DNA of 64,000 nt from Succiniclasticum ruminis DSM 9236 (GCF_900112895.1 NZ_FONL01000009.1:40149-104148), one strand, 5' to 3'. Positions 36,768-45,671 are shown, numbered from the stretch's first letter. The notes: a model not told the origin generated them from the letters alone. Program-made: numbers and translations.

Positions 36768-38834
36768 TTATTCCGCTTCTTTCTTTCTCTCTTCGATAAT
36801 CTTTTCCGCCATCTTGGCCGGCACGTCTTCGTAATGGTCAAACTTCATTTCGAAGGTGCCCATGCCCTGGGTCAGAGCCCGCAGGTCAACGGCGTATTCC
36901 ATGATTTCCGCATAAGGAACCTGTGCTTCTACACGGCTGATGCCTTCTTCCACGCTCTGCATGCCGAGGATACGGCCGCGCTTGGAGTTCAGGTCACCGA
37001 TGACGTCGCCCATCATGCTCTCGGCGCAGAGAACATACAGGTTGTAGTAGGGTTCCATCAGAACGGGCTTGGATTCTTCCATCGCTTTCTTGAAGGCGAT
37101 ACTGGAAGCGGTCTTGAAAGCCATTTCCGAAGAGTCAACCGGATGGTAGGAACCGTCCACCAGGGTGATGCGCACGTCCACAACCGGGTAACCGGCCAGG
37201 ATGCCGTGCTGCATGCATTCCTGCATGCCTTTTTCCACAGCGGGGATGTACTGACGGGGTACCGCGCCGCCGAAGATCTTATCTACGAACTCGAAACCGC
37301 TTCCCGGCGGCAGGGGTTCCATATCGATCACAACGTCGCCGTACTGGCCGTGGCCGCCGGACTGTTTCTTATGTTTGCCCTGTACATGGGCTTTGCCGCG
37401 GATGGTTTCGCGGTATTCAACCTGAGGCGCGCGCAGGTCGGCTTCCACGCCGAATTTCCGTTTCATGCGCTCCATGATGATTTCGATGTGCTGGTCGCCC
37501 ATACCGCTTACCAGCATTTCCTTGGTCACCGGGTTGCGGCTCATGATAATGGTGGGATCTTCGTCCATGAGACGGGTCAGGGCGTTGGAAATCTTGTCTT
37601 CTTCGCCTTTCTTCTTGGCAAAGATCGCACGGGTGTACATGGGCAGCGGGAAGGCGATGGGAGCGAAGAGAACCGGGTTGGCCTTATCGCTGAGGGTATC
37701 GCCGGTCACCGTGAACTGTAATTTAGAGGTTACGCCGATATCGCCGGCGGTGATTTCTTTCATCGCGATCTGGCTCTTGCCGCGCATGGTGAATACGTTG
37801 GCAATGCGTTCGTCTTTTTCACGGCTGGAGTTGTAAACCACGCTGTCGGCTTTGATGGAGCCGGAGAACACGCGGATAAAGCTCAGACGGCCTACGAACG
37901 GGTCAGAGGTGGTCTTGAACACCAGGGCAGCCATGGGAGCGCCTGCGTCACGGGTCACTTCTTCACCGGTGGCAATGTCTTTTACCTTGTAATCGTTCAG
38001 GATGGCAGGGTAGGTGTAGTCGATGATGGCGTTCATGGTCCGGCCCAGGCCGATGTTCTTGGTGGCGCTGCAGCAGATCATGGGGAAGATGTGGGCCTGA
38101 CGGATACCCATGATCAGGCATTTCTTGATTTCCTCATCGGAAATAGTTTCGCCTTCCAGATAGCGCATCATGCACTCGTCGTCGGCTTCCACAGCGGCTT
38201 CCACCATCTTTTCATGCATATCTTCCGCATAGGCTTTCAGGTCGTCCGGAATCTCGATCTCGTCGGAGCCGTTGCCGTTCTTGCGGTAGGCTTTCATCTT
38301 TACGCAGTCGATGACGCCTTCGAATTTATCTTCTTTGCCCAGAGGAAGTTCCAGGGGCAGTACTTTCTTGCCGAATTTATGGCGCAGGTTCTCCAGGATG
38401 CTGTCGAAGTCAGCGTTTTCACGGTCCATCTTGTTTACTAGCAGGATGCGGGGCAGACCGGCTTCTTCCGCCAGCTTCCAGCACTGCTCGGTACCCACCT
38501 GTACGCCTGCGGTGGCGTTGATTACGATCAGGGCGCTGTCTACAGCCCGGAAAGCGCCTTTCACTTCGGCTACGAAGTCGGCGAAGCCCGGGGTGTCGAT
38601 GAAGTTGATCTTGCTGTCGCGCCATTCTACCGGCGCCAGGGTGGCGTTAACGGATACGCCGCGTTTGATTTCTTCCGGTTCATAGTCCGTGGTGGTGGCC
38701 CCATCCTCGACCTTGCACATACGGTCGATGGCGCCTGCGCGATAGAGCAGGGCTTCCGTAACGGATGTGGTTCCGGCCCCACCATGACCTACAATGGCCA
38801 CGTTTCTGATTTTGTCGCCTGTATAAGCTTTCAT
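36768..38834 (-). CDS. Elongation factor G-like GTPase with substituted Walker A lysine
   Basis: 688 residues with all five EF-G domains. The N-terminus belongs to the EF-G-like (FusA2/EF-G-2) group: VGHGGAGTTSVTEALL in place of the AHIDAGKTT of canonical EF-G. The residue at the Walker A lysine position (22) is Thr. Other G motifs are intact: DTPG (80-83), NKMD (134-137) and a CSATK-type G5. Domain IV carries the loop GKHKKQSGGHGQYGDV. These paralogues are not the main translocase and have poorly defined roles. It is monocistronic, with an AAAGGGGG site, a consensus promoter and its own terminator. Confidence 0.88.
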   Translation of the reverse strand: MKAYTGDKIRNVAIVGHGGAGTTSVTEALLYRAGAIDRMCKVEDGATTTDYEPEEIKRGVSVNATLAPVEWRDSKINFIDTPGFADFVAEVKGAFRAVDSALIVINATAGVQVGTEQCWKLAEEAGLPRILLVNKMDRENADFDSILENLRHKFGKKVLPLELPLGKEDKFEGVIDCVKMKAYRKNGNGSDEIEIPDDLKAYAEDMHEKMVEAAVEADDECMMRYLEGETISDEEIKKCLIMGIRQAHIFPMICCSATKNIGLGRTMNAIIDYTYPAILNDYKVKDIATGEEVTRDAGAPMAALVFKTTSDPFVGRLSFIRVFSGSIKADSVVYNSSREKDERIANVFTMRGKSQIAMKEITAGDIGVTSKLQFTVTGDTLSDKANPVLFAPIAFPLPMYTRAIFAKKKGEEDKISNALTRLMDEDPTIIMSRNPVTKEMLVSGMGDQHIEIIMERMKRKFGVEADLRAPQVEYRETIRGKAHVQGKHKKQSGGHGQYGDVVIDMEPLPPGSGFEFVDKIFGGAVPRQYIPAVEKGMQECMQHGILAGYPVVDVRITLVDGSYHPVDSSEMAFKTASSIAFKKAMEESKPVLMEPYYNLYVLCAESMMGDVIGDLNSKRGRILGMQSVEEGISRVEAQVPYAEIMEYAVDLRALTQGMGTFEMKFDHYEDVPAKMAEKIIEERKKEAE

Positions 38835-38872
38835 GAGTTAATCCCCCTTTGAGTTTAATTATGCATGCATAT

Positions 38873-38901
38873 ATTATACAATAAAATGTGGAATACGTAA
38901 A
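38873..38901 (-). promoter_or_regulatory. Promoter of the EF-G-like gene
   Basis: Minus-strand TTTACG (38901-38896) and TATAAT (38878-38873) with a 17-bp spacer, about 40 bp before the start codon. Confidence 0.65.
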
Positions 38902-39019
38902 TAAGTTTATTGGCAGGCGCGGATACCATTTTCGTAAGGCAGACGCACAGGTGCATCTGTGCTATGAAATGGGTCTCCGGATTCGTCGGCAATTTACTAT
39001 AGAATTATTCTTCTACAAA

Positions 39020-39028
39020 TGGTATAAT
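39020..39028 (+). promoter_or_regulatory. Extended -10 promoter of the transketolase gene
   Basis: TG-G-TATAAT with a perfect hexamer at 39023-39028, 38 bp before the start codon. Confidence 0.65.
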
Positions 39029-39066
39029 ATATTGTCAGAAAATAAAATGAAATCAGGAGGCTTACC

Positions 39067-41052
39067 ATGGCTACCATTCATGAACAATGCGTACAAACCC
39101 TGCGGTTCCTCGCGGCGGACGAAGTAGAGAAGGCGAAGTCCGGGCATCCGGGGTTCCCTCTGGGCACGGCGCCTTTGATGTATACCGTGTGGGATAAGTT
39201 TATGAAGTACAATCCGGCGGAACCGAAATGGTTCAACCGGGACCGTTTCATCCTGTCCCCGGGCCACGGCTCGGCGCTGTTGTACGCCATGCTGCACCTG
39301 GCGGGTTACGATCTGACTATTGACGATCTGAAGAACTTCCGGCAGTGGGGCAGCAAGACCCCGGGCCATCCGGAATACGGCGTCACCGCGGGCGTGGATG
39401 TGTCCACCGGCCCCCTGGGCCACGGCTTATCCATGGGCGTTGGTTTTGCCCTGGCTGAAAGCATGCTGGCAGCCAAATACAACAAACCGGACTTCCCGGT
39501 GATCGACCACTACACCTACGGTCTGGTCTCCGACGGGGACCTGATGGAAGGCGTAGCCTCCGAAGCCGCCTCCCTGGCAGGCACCCTGGGCCTGGGTAAG
39601 CTGATCTACCTGTATGACGACAACAAGATCACCATCGAAGGCAGCACGGACATCGCCTTTACGGAATGTGTGGAGACCCGCTTTAAAGCCTACGGATGGC
39701 AGGTGCTGCGGGTGGAAAGCTCCGAGGATCTGGAAGCTCTGGAAGCAGCGGTGAAAGAAGCCCGGGCGGACAAAGAGCATCCCAGCATCATCATCGTGCG
39801 GACCCATATCGGCTTCGGCAGCCCCAAACAGGACAGCCCGTCCTGCCACGGGGAACCCTTAGGCGCGGAAGCGTTAAAGAAAACCAAAGAAGCGGCGGGC
39901 TGGGATCCGGAACAGAGCTTCGTGGTACCGGACGAAGTAAAAGCGCATTTCAATGATAAATTAGAAGCCTGCGCCAAAGCGGAAGCAGACTGGAACGAAC
40001 TGCTGAAAGAATACGGAACTAAATATCCGGAACTGACAGGGGAACTGTTAGCCTCCTTATCCGGCAACCGCACCGTAGACCTGGCGACCCTGGAAAAACT
40101 CTTTGAAGGCAAAGAATCCGTAGCCACCCGGGCAGCCTCCGGGGATATTTTGCAGAAACTGGCGGAACTGGTGCCGGAACTGGTGGGCGGCAGCGCCGAC
40201 CTGGGCCCCTCCAACAAAACCGTCATGAAAGCGGCCGGCTATTACAGCAAAGCTGAACCCGCCGGCCGGAACATCCACTTCGGCGTGCGGGAACATGCCA
40301 TGGGCTGCATCATCAACGGCATGAGCGTCCACGGGGGCGTGATTCCCTTCGGCGCCACATTCCTGGTGTTCTCCGATTTCCTGCGGCCCGCGGTGCGCAT
40401 CGCGGCCCTCATGGAAACCCAGTCCATCTTCGTCATGACCCACGACAGCATCGCGGTAGGGGAAGACGGGCCTACCCATCAGCCCATCGAGCAGGTGATG
40501 AGCCTGCGGCTGATTCCCAACTCTGTGGTATGGCGTCCGGCGGACGCGCTGGAAACGGCGGCGGCCTGGAAGTATGCCATCGAGCACAAGACCGGTCCCG
40601 TAACCCTGTGCCTGAGCCGGCAGAACCTGCCGGTGCTGCATGAACAGGCGGAAGCTGTGCATGAAGGCGCCCTGAAAGGCGGTTATGTGCTGAGCCCGGC
40701 GAAAGACATGGCCAAGGCCGTGATCATCGCCACCGGTTCGGAAGTAAAGATCGCGTTAGAAGCGCAGAAGATTCTGGCGGAAGACGGCATCGACGTGGCT
40801 GTGGTATCCATGCCCTCCATGGAAGTGTTTGAAGAGCAGAGCGCGGAATATAAAGAAAGCGTACTGCCCAAGTATGTACCCACCTTTGCTGTGGAAGCCG
40901 GCGTGACCTTAGGCTGGACCCGTTACACCAAACGGGAAGACCGTGTGCTGGGCATCGATACGTTCGGGGCTTCGGCGCCGGGCGGCGTAGTGGCGGAACA
41001 TTACGGGATGACCGGCGTGAACGTAGCTGCAATGGTGAAGGCCGCGTTTTAA
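39067..41052 (+). CDS. tkt: Transketolase
   Basis: 661 residues, full length, single-chain form. The TPP-binding segment SDGDLMEGVASEAASLAG and KLIYLYDDNKITIEGSTD are canonical. The middle domain has GVREHAMGCIINGM and THDSIAVGEDGPTHQP; the C-terminal domain follows. It links the pentose phosphate pathway and glycolysis and supplies pentose and erythrose phosphates. AGGAGG lies 6 nt before the ATG. It is followed by repeat element copy A. Confidence 0.97.
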   Translation: MATIHEQCVQTLRFLAADEVEKAKSGHPGFPLGTAPLMYTVWDKFMKYNPAEPKWFNRDRFILSPGHGSALLYAMLHLAGYDLTIDDLKNFRQWGSKTPGHPEYGVTAGVDVSTGPLGHGLSMGVGFALAESMLAAKYNKPDFPVIDHYTYGLVSDGDLMEGVASEAASLAGTLGLGKLIYLYDDNKITIEGSTDIAFTECVETRFKAYGWQVLRVESSEDLEALEAAVKEARADKEHPSIIIVRTHIGFGSPKQDSPSCHGEPLGAEALKKTKEAAGWDPEQSFVVPDEVKAHFNDKLEACAKAEADWNELLKEYGTKYPELTGELLASLSGNRTVDLATLEKLFEGKESVATRAASGDILQKLAELVPELVGGSADLGPSNKTVMKAAGYYSKAEPAGRNIHFGVREHAMGCIINGMSVHGGVIPFGATFLVFSDFLRPAVRIAALMETQSIFVMTHDSIAVGEDGPTHQPIEQVMSLRLIPNSVVWRPADALETAAAWKYAIEHKTGPVTLCLSRQNLPVLHEQAEAVHEGALKGGYVLSPAKDMAKAVIIATGSEVKIALEAQKILAEDGIDVAVVSMPSMEVFEEQSAEYKESVLPKYVPTFAVEAGVTLGWTRYTKREDRVLGIDTFGASAPGGVVAEHYGMTGVNVAAMVKAAF

Positions 41053-41067
41053 GCAACAAATAGTGTG

Positions 41068-41175
41068 AGGAACTGTTGGCAGCCCGCCTCCCACTTCCTC
41101 ACTGCGCACGCTCACGCTGTTCGCGTTGCTTGGTGTCGTCAGACTGGGAACCCTTCCGGGATGCCAACGGTTCCT
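41068..41175. repeat. Structured intergenic repeat element, copy A
   Basis: 19-nt terminal arms (41068-41086 and 41157-41175) pair with 17 Watson-Crick pairs, one G-U and one mismatch. The core between them matches the core of copy B (45384-45450) with only three changes in 62 nt, and contains an inner TCCCA/TGGGA pairing. The arm sequences of the two copies are unrelated. The element fills the tkt-thiE spacer. Confidence 0.88.
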
Positions 41176-41204
41176 GTACGCATTACGTTTTTAAACCATT
41201 GCCT

Positions 41205-41819
41205 ATGAAAACATTGAATCTACGTTTATACTTAGTAACAGATGAACATTGCCTGCCGCCCGGCCGCAACTTATTTGACGCGGTGGAAGAGGCATTGCAG
41301 GCGGGTGTGACCCTGGTGCAGTACCGGGAAAAGAACGGGCCGGGGAAAGGTATGCTGGAAAAGGCCCGCAGGCTCATCGAGTTGTGCCACAGTTACAACG
41401 TGTCTCTCATTGTGAATGACCGTTTGGACGTTGCGCTCTTATCCGGCGCAGACGGTGTGCATTTAGGCCAGGATGACATCCCGGTTGCGGAAGCACGGCG
41501 TCTGGCGGGTGAGGACTTCCTCATCGGGGCCACGGCCCATAATGTACAGGAAGCCCTGGCGGCGGAAGCGGCCGGCGCAGACTACCTGGGCTGCGGGGCA
41601 GTGTTTGCCACCCATACAAAGAAAGATACGGTACCGTTAGGACTGGACGGATTACAAGCGATTCGGCAGGCAGTCCGCATTCCCATCGCCGGCATTGCCG
41701 GCATAACGTTAGACAACTATCGGTTGGTATTGGACACCGGTGCAAACGGGATAGCTGTTGTCAGTGCCATACTAGGAGCACCAGATATTTCTGACGTGGT
41801 GACCAAACTAAAATTGTAA
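41205..41819 (+). CDS. thiE: Thiamine-phosphate synthase ThiE
   Basis: 204 residues from ATG 41205, where homology begins (LRLYLVTDEHCLP). The extension back to 41076 runs through the repeat element and is not credible. Motifs QYREKNGPGK, IVNDRLDVALLSGADGVHLG, QDDIP and IAGIAGITLDNY are those of ThiE. It joins HMP-PP and thiazole phosphate to thiamine phosphate. There is no clear ribosome site, which is unusual; translation may depend on the structured leader or be weak. Only thiD (35 kb) accompanies it here, so the cell may salvage precursors. Confidence 0.92.
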   Translation: MKTLNLRLYLVTDEHCLPPGRNLFDAVEEALQAGVTLVQYREKNGPGKGMLEKARRLIELCHSYNVSLIVNDRLDVALLSGADGVHLGQDDIPVAEARRLAGEDFLIGATAHNVQEALAAEAAGADYLGCGAVFATHTKKDTVPLGLDGLQAIRQAVRIPIAGIAGITLDNYRLVLDTGANGIAVVSAILGAPDISDVVTKLKL

Positions 41820-41821
41820 CG

Positions 41822-41876
41822 TGTAACCGTACTCCTGAAAACTAGGGGCGCGGTTTTTCCTTTTTGTTTTTTCTGA
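41822..41876 (+). terminator. Probable terminator of thiE
   Basis: Weak AACCG/CGGTT-based hairpin followed by long T-rich runs (41854-41872). Confidence 0.5.
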
Positions 41877-41899
41877 TAATAATTTTCCTTATGATACCA

Positions 41900-41908
41900 T
41901 GATATAAT
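41900..41908 (+). promoter_or_regulatory. Extended -10 promoter of gpsA
   Basis: TG-A-TATAAT with a perfect hexamer at 41903-41908, 37 bp before the start codon. Confidence 0.65.
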
Positions 41909-41945
41909 ATTAAGAAAATATATGACATTTCAGGAGATTATAACG

Positions 41946-42941
41946 ATGCGTATTGGTATTATTGGGGCTGGGACATGGGGCATAGCCCTGGCTAGGATGC
42001 TTTCAAACAGCGGCCACAGGGTACAGGTTTGGTCACCCCATCCAGAGACTGTTGACCGGCTTGCTGGCACACGTACCCAGAAGAACATGCCGGATTTGAT
42101 TATTCCGGAAGCGGTGCGGTTTACGAAAGAAATGGAAGAAGTTTGTAAGGACAAGGATATGTTGCTCTTTGCTGTTCCTTCCATATATGTCCGGTCAGCA
42201 GCCAGACAGGCAAATCCTTTCGTTCATACAGGGCAGATTATCGTGGATGTGTCCAAGGGTATTGAAGCGGAAACGCTGATGACCCTTTCCGAAGTGATTC
42301 GTGACGAGGTAAAGGCGAACGTGAAGGTGGTGGCTCTTTCCGGCCCGACCCATGCGGAAGAGGTGGCAAAGGATTTGCCCTCTGCTGTAGTTTCAGCCTG
42401 CGAGGATATCACCGTTGCGGAAAAAGTGCAGGATGTGTTCATGAATTCCTGCCTGCGAGTGTATACCAATACGGATATAAAAGGCGTGGAACTTTGCGGT
42501 GCACTGAAGAACATTATCGCTCTGGCTGCAGGTATGTCTGCGGGGCTGGGGTACGGAGACAACGCTAAGGCAGCCCTCATCACCCGGGGCCTAGCGGAGA
42601 TTAGCCGATTGGGTGAGATGCTGGGCTGTGCCCGGGATACCTTTGCCGGACTGGCGGGCATGGGGGACCTCATCGTCACGGCTACCAGTATGCACAGCCG
42701 AAACAACCGCTGCGGGTATCTTATCGGTCAGGGGTATGAGACGGCTGATGCAGTGAAACGGGTAGGCATGGTAGTGGAAGGAATCAATGCCATACCTGCG
42801 GCAATTGCTTTTGCAGATAAATATGGTGTAGATATGCCAATTGTCCGGGCGGTGGATGCCATTGTAAATCATAATGCAGACCCCCGAACCGAAGTGGCCC
42901 GTCTGATGGGCCGGGATAAGACTGCAGAGCGGAAGGTATAA
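41946..42941 (+). CDS. gpsA: Glycerol-3-phosphate dehydrogenase [NAD(P)+]
   Basis: 331 residues from ATG 41946, which has AGGAG 7 nt upstream; ATG 41922 would place that site inside the gene. The Rossmann motif GIIGAGTWGIALARML opens the protein, followed by SKGIE, LSGPTHAEEVAKDLPSA and the substrate domain with ELCGALKNIIALAAG and TFAGLAGMGDLIVT. It reduces DHAP to glycerol 3-phosphate for phospholipid synthesis, the substrate chain that PlsC-type enzymes continue. It has its own promoter and terminator. Confidence 0.96.
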   Translation: MRIGIIGAGTWGIALARMLSNSGHRVQVWSPHPETVDRLAGTRTQKNMPDLIIPEAVRFTKEMEEVCKDKDMLLFAVPSIYVRSAARQANPFVHTGQIIVDVSKGIEAETLMTLSEVIRDEVKANVKVVALSGPTHAEEVAKDLPSAVVSACEDITVAEKVQDVFMNSCLRVYTNTDIKGVELCGALKNIIALAAGMSAGLGYGDNAKAALITRGLAEISRLGEMLGCARDTFAGLAGMGDLIVTATSMHSRNNRCGYLIGQGYETADAVKRVGMVVEGINAIPAAIAFADKYGVDMPIVRAVDAIVNHNADPRTEVARLMGRDKTAERKV

Positions 42942-42990
42942 AATTGAGAATATAACAGATACCTATGAATTCTGTTTAGCTGGCGAAAAA

Positions 42991-43020
42991 AAGCGACGGA
43001 GTAACTCCGTCGCTTTTTTT
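42991..43020. terminator. Bidirectional terminator between gpsA and the ATP-grasp gene
   Basis: Perfect 11-bp stem (42991-43001 with 43005-43015), TAA loop, T-run after it on the plus strand and A-run before it, so it can serve both converging genes. Confidence 0.92.
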
Positions 43021-43062
43021 CATGTATTGGTATTATAATCTTGATGCTATCTGTCAGCAGGT

Positions 43063-44325
43063 TCAGTCCGCCTGGTGGCATTCTTCCTGCTCATAGGCGC
43101 CGTTGTAATCGATACCGTCCCCGGCGGCCGGTTTGTCTTCTACTTTTTCACCTACGTATCGCACGAATTCGTCCATGTCTTCTTTCGTGGGGAGCAGGGC
43201 GGTGTACATCTGGTTGCCCATGGCCGTGGACAGGACTTCGGGCATGCGCTCGTTCATTTTGATACGGCTGCCGTATTTTGCCAGGATATCCTGCTGGCTG
43301 TGGAGATAACGGAAGTGGTCCCGCTGACCGAAGAAGACGCAGTACTGCTGGTCCGGATTATCCGGCAGGCGGCGCTCGTCAAAGCAGATCATGTCTGCCC
43401 AGAGCTGGTACACGTCGGTGGAGTGGGCGAAGTCCATCATGTCGGGCATATAGCCGCCGCCCGGACGCATGTTGACTTCCAGTCCTACGAAGTCGCCTTC
43501 TTTGCCCAGGCCTTTTTTGGCTTTGGTGAGTTTGAAGAATTCCATATGCACGAAGCGGCTCTTCACGCCGAAGGCCTTGACGGTGGCGCGGCCCCGTTTC
43601 TGCAGCTGGGGTTCCACGGAAGGCGGCACATAGAAGACCAGTTCCGTCTGGTTGTTCACGATGTCCATGATGGGCGGGGAGATGCTCATGGATTCAAACA
43701 GCACATCGCTGTGGGAGTCCACGATGGCGTCGTAAGAGCAGATCCAGCCCGGCACGAATTCTTCCATGACATAGGAGTCTTCCGGCAGGTCAGAGAAGAA
43801 TTCTTCCAGCTCATGCCGGTTTTCCAGCCGGTAGGTGGCCGCGGCCCCCACGCCGTATTCCGGTTTTACGATGACGGGGTAGCCAACCCGTTTGATGAAG
43901 TCTTTTGCTTCTTCCAGGGTGGTGACAACCGCCTGTCTGGCAGTAGGCACGCCGGCTTTTTTATAGTAGGGCTTCATGGCGGCTTTGCTGCGGTAGGCCT
44001 GAATCTCGTCTACGTCCGGTCCGGAGAGGATATTGAAATCGGTCCGCAGCATGGCGTCATGCTCCAACCAGTATTCGTTGTTGGATTCCAGCCAGTGGAT
44101 CTTGCCATATTTGAAGCTGAAGAACGCAACAGCCCGGAACACCTGGTCGTAATCTTCCAGGGTGCCTACTTTGTAATATTCTGTCAGCACGTTTTTCAAC
44201 GCGTCGTCCAGCTGGTCATAAGGCGTGTCACCGATGCCCAGCACGTTGGCGCCGTTCTTTTTCAGCCGGTCGCACCAGTTCCAGTAGGTGCGGGGGAATT
44301 GGGGAGAGATAAAAACGAAGTTCAT
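43063..44325 (-). CDS. ATP-grasp domain protein (carboxylate-amine ligase-like)
   Basis: 420 residues from the ATG at 44325, which has AAGGAAG upstream on the minus strand; an extension to 44367 lacks a site. The ATP-grasp fold is shown by KAAMKPYYKKAGVPTAR, YPVIVKPEYGVGAAATYRLE, EEFVPG and a metal-binding GLEVNMRPGGGYMPDMMDFA segment. Such enzymes join a carboxylate to an amine or thiol through an acyl phosphate. The substrate is unknown. The gene lies downstream of an esterase gene on the same strand, which suggests a shared pathway. Confidence 0.8.
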   Translation of the reverse strand: MNFVFISPQFPRTYWNWCDRLKKNGANVLGIGDTPYDQLDDALKNVLTEYYKVGTLEDYDQVFRAVAFFSFKYGKIHWLESNNEYWLEHDAMLRTDFNILSGPDVDEIQAYRSKAAMKPYYKKAGVPTARQAVVTTLEEAKDFIKRVGYPVIVKPEYGVGAAATYRLENRHELEEFFSDLPEDSYVMEEFVPGWICSYDAIVDSHSDVLFESMSISPPIMDIVNNQTELVFYVPPSVEPQLQKRGRATVKAFGVKSRFVHMEFFKLTKAKKGLGKEGDFVGLEVNMRPGGGYMPDMMDFAHSTDVYQLWADMICFDERRLPDNPDQQYCVFFGQRDHFRYLHSQQDILAKYGSRIKMNERMPEVLSTAMGNQMYTALLPTKEDMDEFVRYVGEKVEDKPAAGDGIDYNGAYEQEECHQAD

Positions 44326-44376
44326 GTGAGAAATCTTCCTTCCCGGCGGCGCGTTCAGCTCCGCCAATTGTAGTAA

Positions 44377-44403
44377 AGGAAACCGCGGGTTTCACGGTTT
44401 CCT
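44377..44403. other. Hairpin between the esterase and ATP-grasp genes
   Basis: Perfect 9-bp stem (44377-44385 with 44395-44403), 9-nt loop. On the minus strand only CCTTTACT follows, so it is at best a leaky terminator or attenuator. Confidence 0.5.
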
Positions 44404-44482
44404 GTAAAGCCGTTGTATATTCAGCTGTGTTGCGCAGTGGGTAGTTGTGCAGCGCGATATTTAATCATGTTGCGCAGTATCT

Positions 44483-45253
44483 TCAGGCTTCCAGTCCGTG
44501 TACCCTGCAGTGGTTCAGCACGTGGGGCAGGAAATACTGGTACATCTTCTTCCACCAGGGCCAGTCGTGGTTCACGTCGAAGCCCCAGAAATCGCACCAG
44601 GCGGCGATGCCTTTGGCACGGAAGGATTCGTCCAGGATACGCTGCGTGCGGATGCCTTCGTCTTCCCAGGCGCCCTGGCCTACGCAGAAAACTATGCACC
44701 GCTGGTTGAACAGCCTGATGTAGGGGTGGTCCGGTGCCAGGTTCGGCATAAAGGTGGCGGGGGAGTTATCGTACAGGGTGTTGTTCATCCAGGCCCCGAA
44801 GAAATAATGGGCGTCGTAGCAGCCGGAGAAACCGATCACTCCTTCGAACAGGTCGGGGCGGCGCAGGAACACGATGGCAGCGTGGGTGGCACCCATGCTG
44901 CAGCCTGTGGTGAGAGGCCGCCAGTCGCTGTGATTGTGTTCGTGGATCAGGGGAACCACTTCCTCGGTGATGTAGCGGTAATAGTTTTCCTGCCGCTCGG
45001 CCCGGAGAAACTTGTCGCCGTAATTGTCGGACCAGCTTTCCTGATCTACCGTATCTACGCAGAACAGCTGGAACTGGCCGTTGTCAATGAATTCGGACAG
45101 TTCGTCGATCATCCCGAAGTTCTCATAGTTGTCGCACATGGCGTCCTGGGTGGGGAACACCAGCAGCGGCCAGCCTTTCGTACCGTAAACGCGGATGTTC
45201 ATATCGCGCCAGAGGTGGTTGCTGAAATGATTTATGTCGTAACGTGATGGCAT
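44483..45253 (-). CDS. Alpha/beta-hydrolase esterase (esterase D/COG4947-like)
   Basis: 256 residues from the ATG at 45253, about 10 nt after GAAGGAG; the GTG at 45262 sits too close to that site. The nucleophile elbow GCSMGA places Ser119. An Asp-rich region (QGAWEDEG) and a late His (DVNHDWPWW) would complete the triad. The short chain and the FPTQDAMCDNYENFGMID start recall a small esterase group found with ATP-grasp proteins. The substrate is unknown. It is first in a two-gene unit with the ATP-grasp gene. Confidence 0.78.
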   Translation of the reverse strand: MPSRYDINHFSNHLWRDMNIRVYGTKGWPLLVFPTQDAMCDNYENFGMIDELSEFIDNGQFQLFCVDTVDQESWSDNYGDKFLRAERQENYYRYITEEVVPLIHEHNHSDWRPLTTGCSMGATHAAIVFLRRPDLFEGVIGFSGCYDAHYFFGAWMNNTLYDNSPATFMPNLAPDHPYIRLFNQRCIVFCVGQGAWEDEGIRTQRILDESFRAKGIAAWCDFWGFDVNHDWPWWKKMYQYFLPHVLNHCRVHGLEA

Positions 45254-45310
45254 GGGTAACACGCTCCTTCATTGTAAAAATTTCATGGTGACTAGTGTTT
45301 GCTCATGTTT

Positions 45311-45319
45311 ATTATATCA
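45311..45319 (-). promoter_or_regulatory. Extended -10 promoter of the esterase gene
   Basis: On the minus strand TG-A-TATAAT (45319-45311), about 60 bp before the start codon. Confidence 0.6.
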
Positions 45320-45364
45320 TAAGTTTGAAGATAAATAAAATGCATATGAGATGAAATAAGAGTC

Positions 45365-45470
45365 GCGTTGCCGGGCAACCCGTCTCCCACTTCCTCACTG
45401 CGCACGCTCACTCTGTTCGCGTTGCTCGATGTCGTCAGACTGGGACCCTCACGGGTTGCCCGGCCAACGC
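45365..45470. repeat. Structured intergenic repeat element, copy B
   Basis: Terminal arms 45365-45383 and 45451-45470 pair over 19 bp with a single bulge. The core matches copy A at 41087-41156. This element lies in the 418-bp gap between the esterase and lipoprotein genes. The rest of that gap holds the two divergent promoters, a CCGGG/CCCGG hairpin near 45634 and the lipoprotein ribosome site. Confidence 0.88.
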
Positions 45471-45576
45471 TCAATAAATTACCGCAATCATTTCCGATGT
45501 TTTGCTTATATCTTTTCCGTAGCTGTTTTGTAGTTTATGTTGTCGTTAAAAATTCATAGCCTATTTAGTCCCCATC

Positions 45577-45585
45577 TGTTAGAAT
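45577..45585 (+). promoter_or_regulatory. Candidate extended -10 promoter of the SH3 lipoprotein gene
   Basis: TG-T-TAGAAT at 45577-45585, 86 bp before the start codon; no good -35. Confidence 0.4.
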
Positions 45586-45671
45586 ATATATGCGCAGGGG
45601 TTTACTCTGTTATTTGAGACAGGAAAACCGCGGCGCCGGGTGTAGTCCCGGAAAGTCAGGAGTGAAAGATA

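Noticed and set aside
41053..41204. TPP riboswitch before thiE
   Set aside because: The spacer is structured, but the structure is the repeat element shared with 45365-45470. The TPP core CUGAGA is not found.
43075..44373. Long plus-strand frame opposite the ATP-grasp gene
   Set aside because: It mirrors a clear minus-strand ATP-grasp protein and has no ribosome site or motif.
41068..45470. Insertion sequence or CRISPR interpretation of the repeats at 41 and 45 kb
   Set aside because: There is no transposase, no target-site duplication, and only two widely spaced copies, so neither fits.
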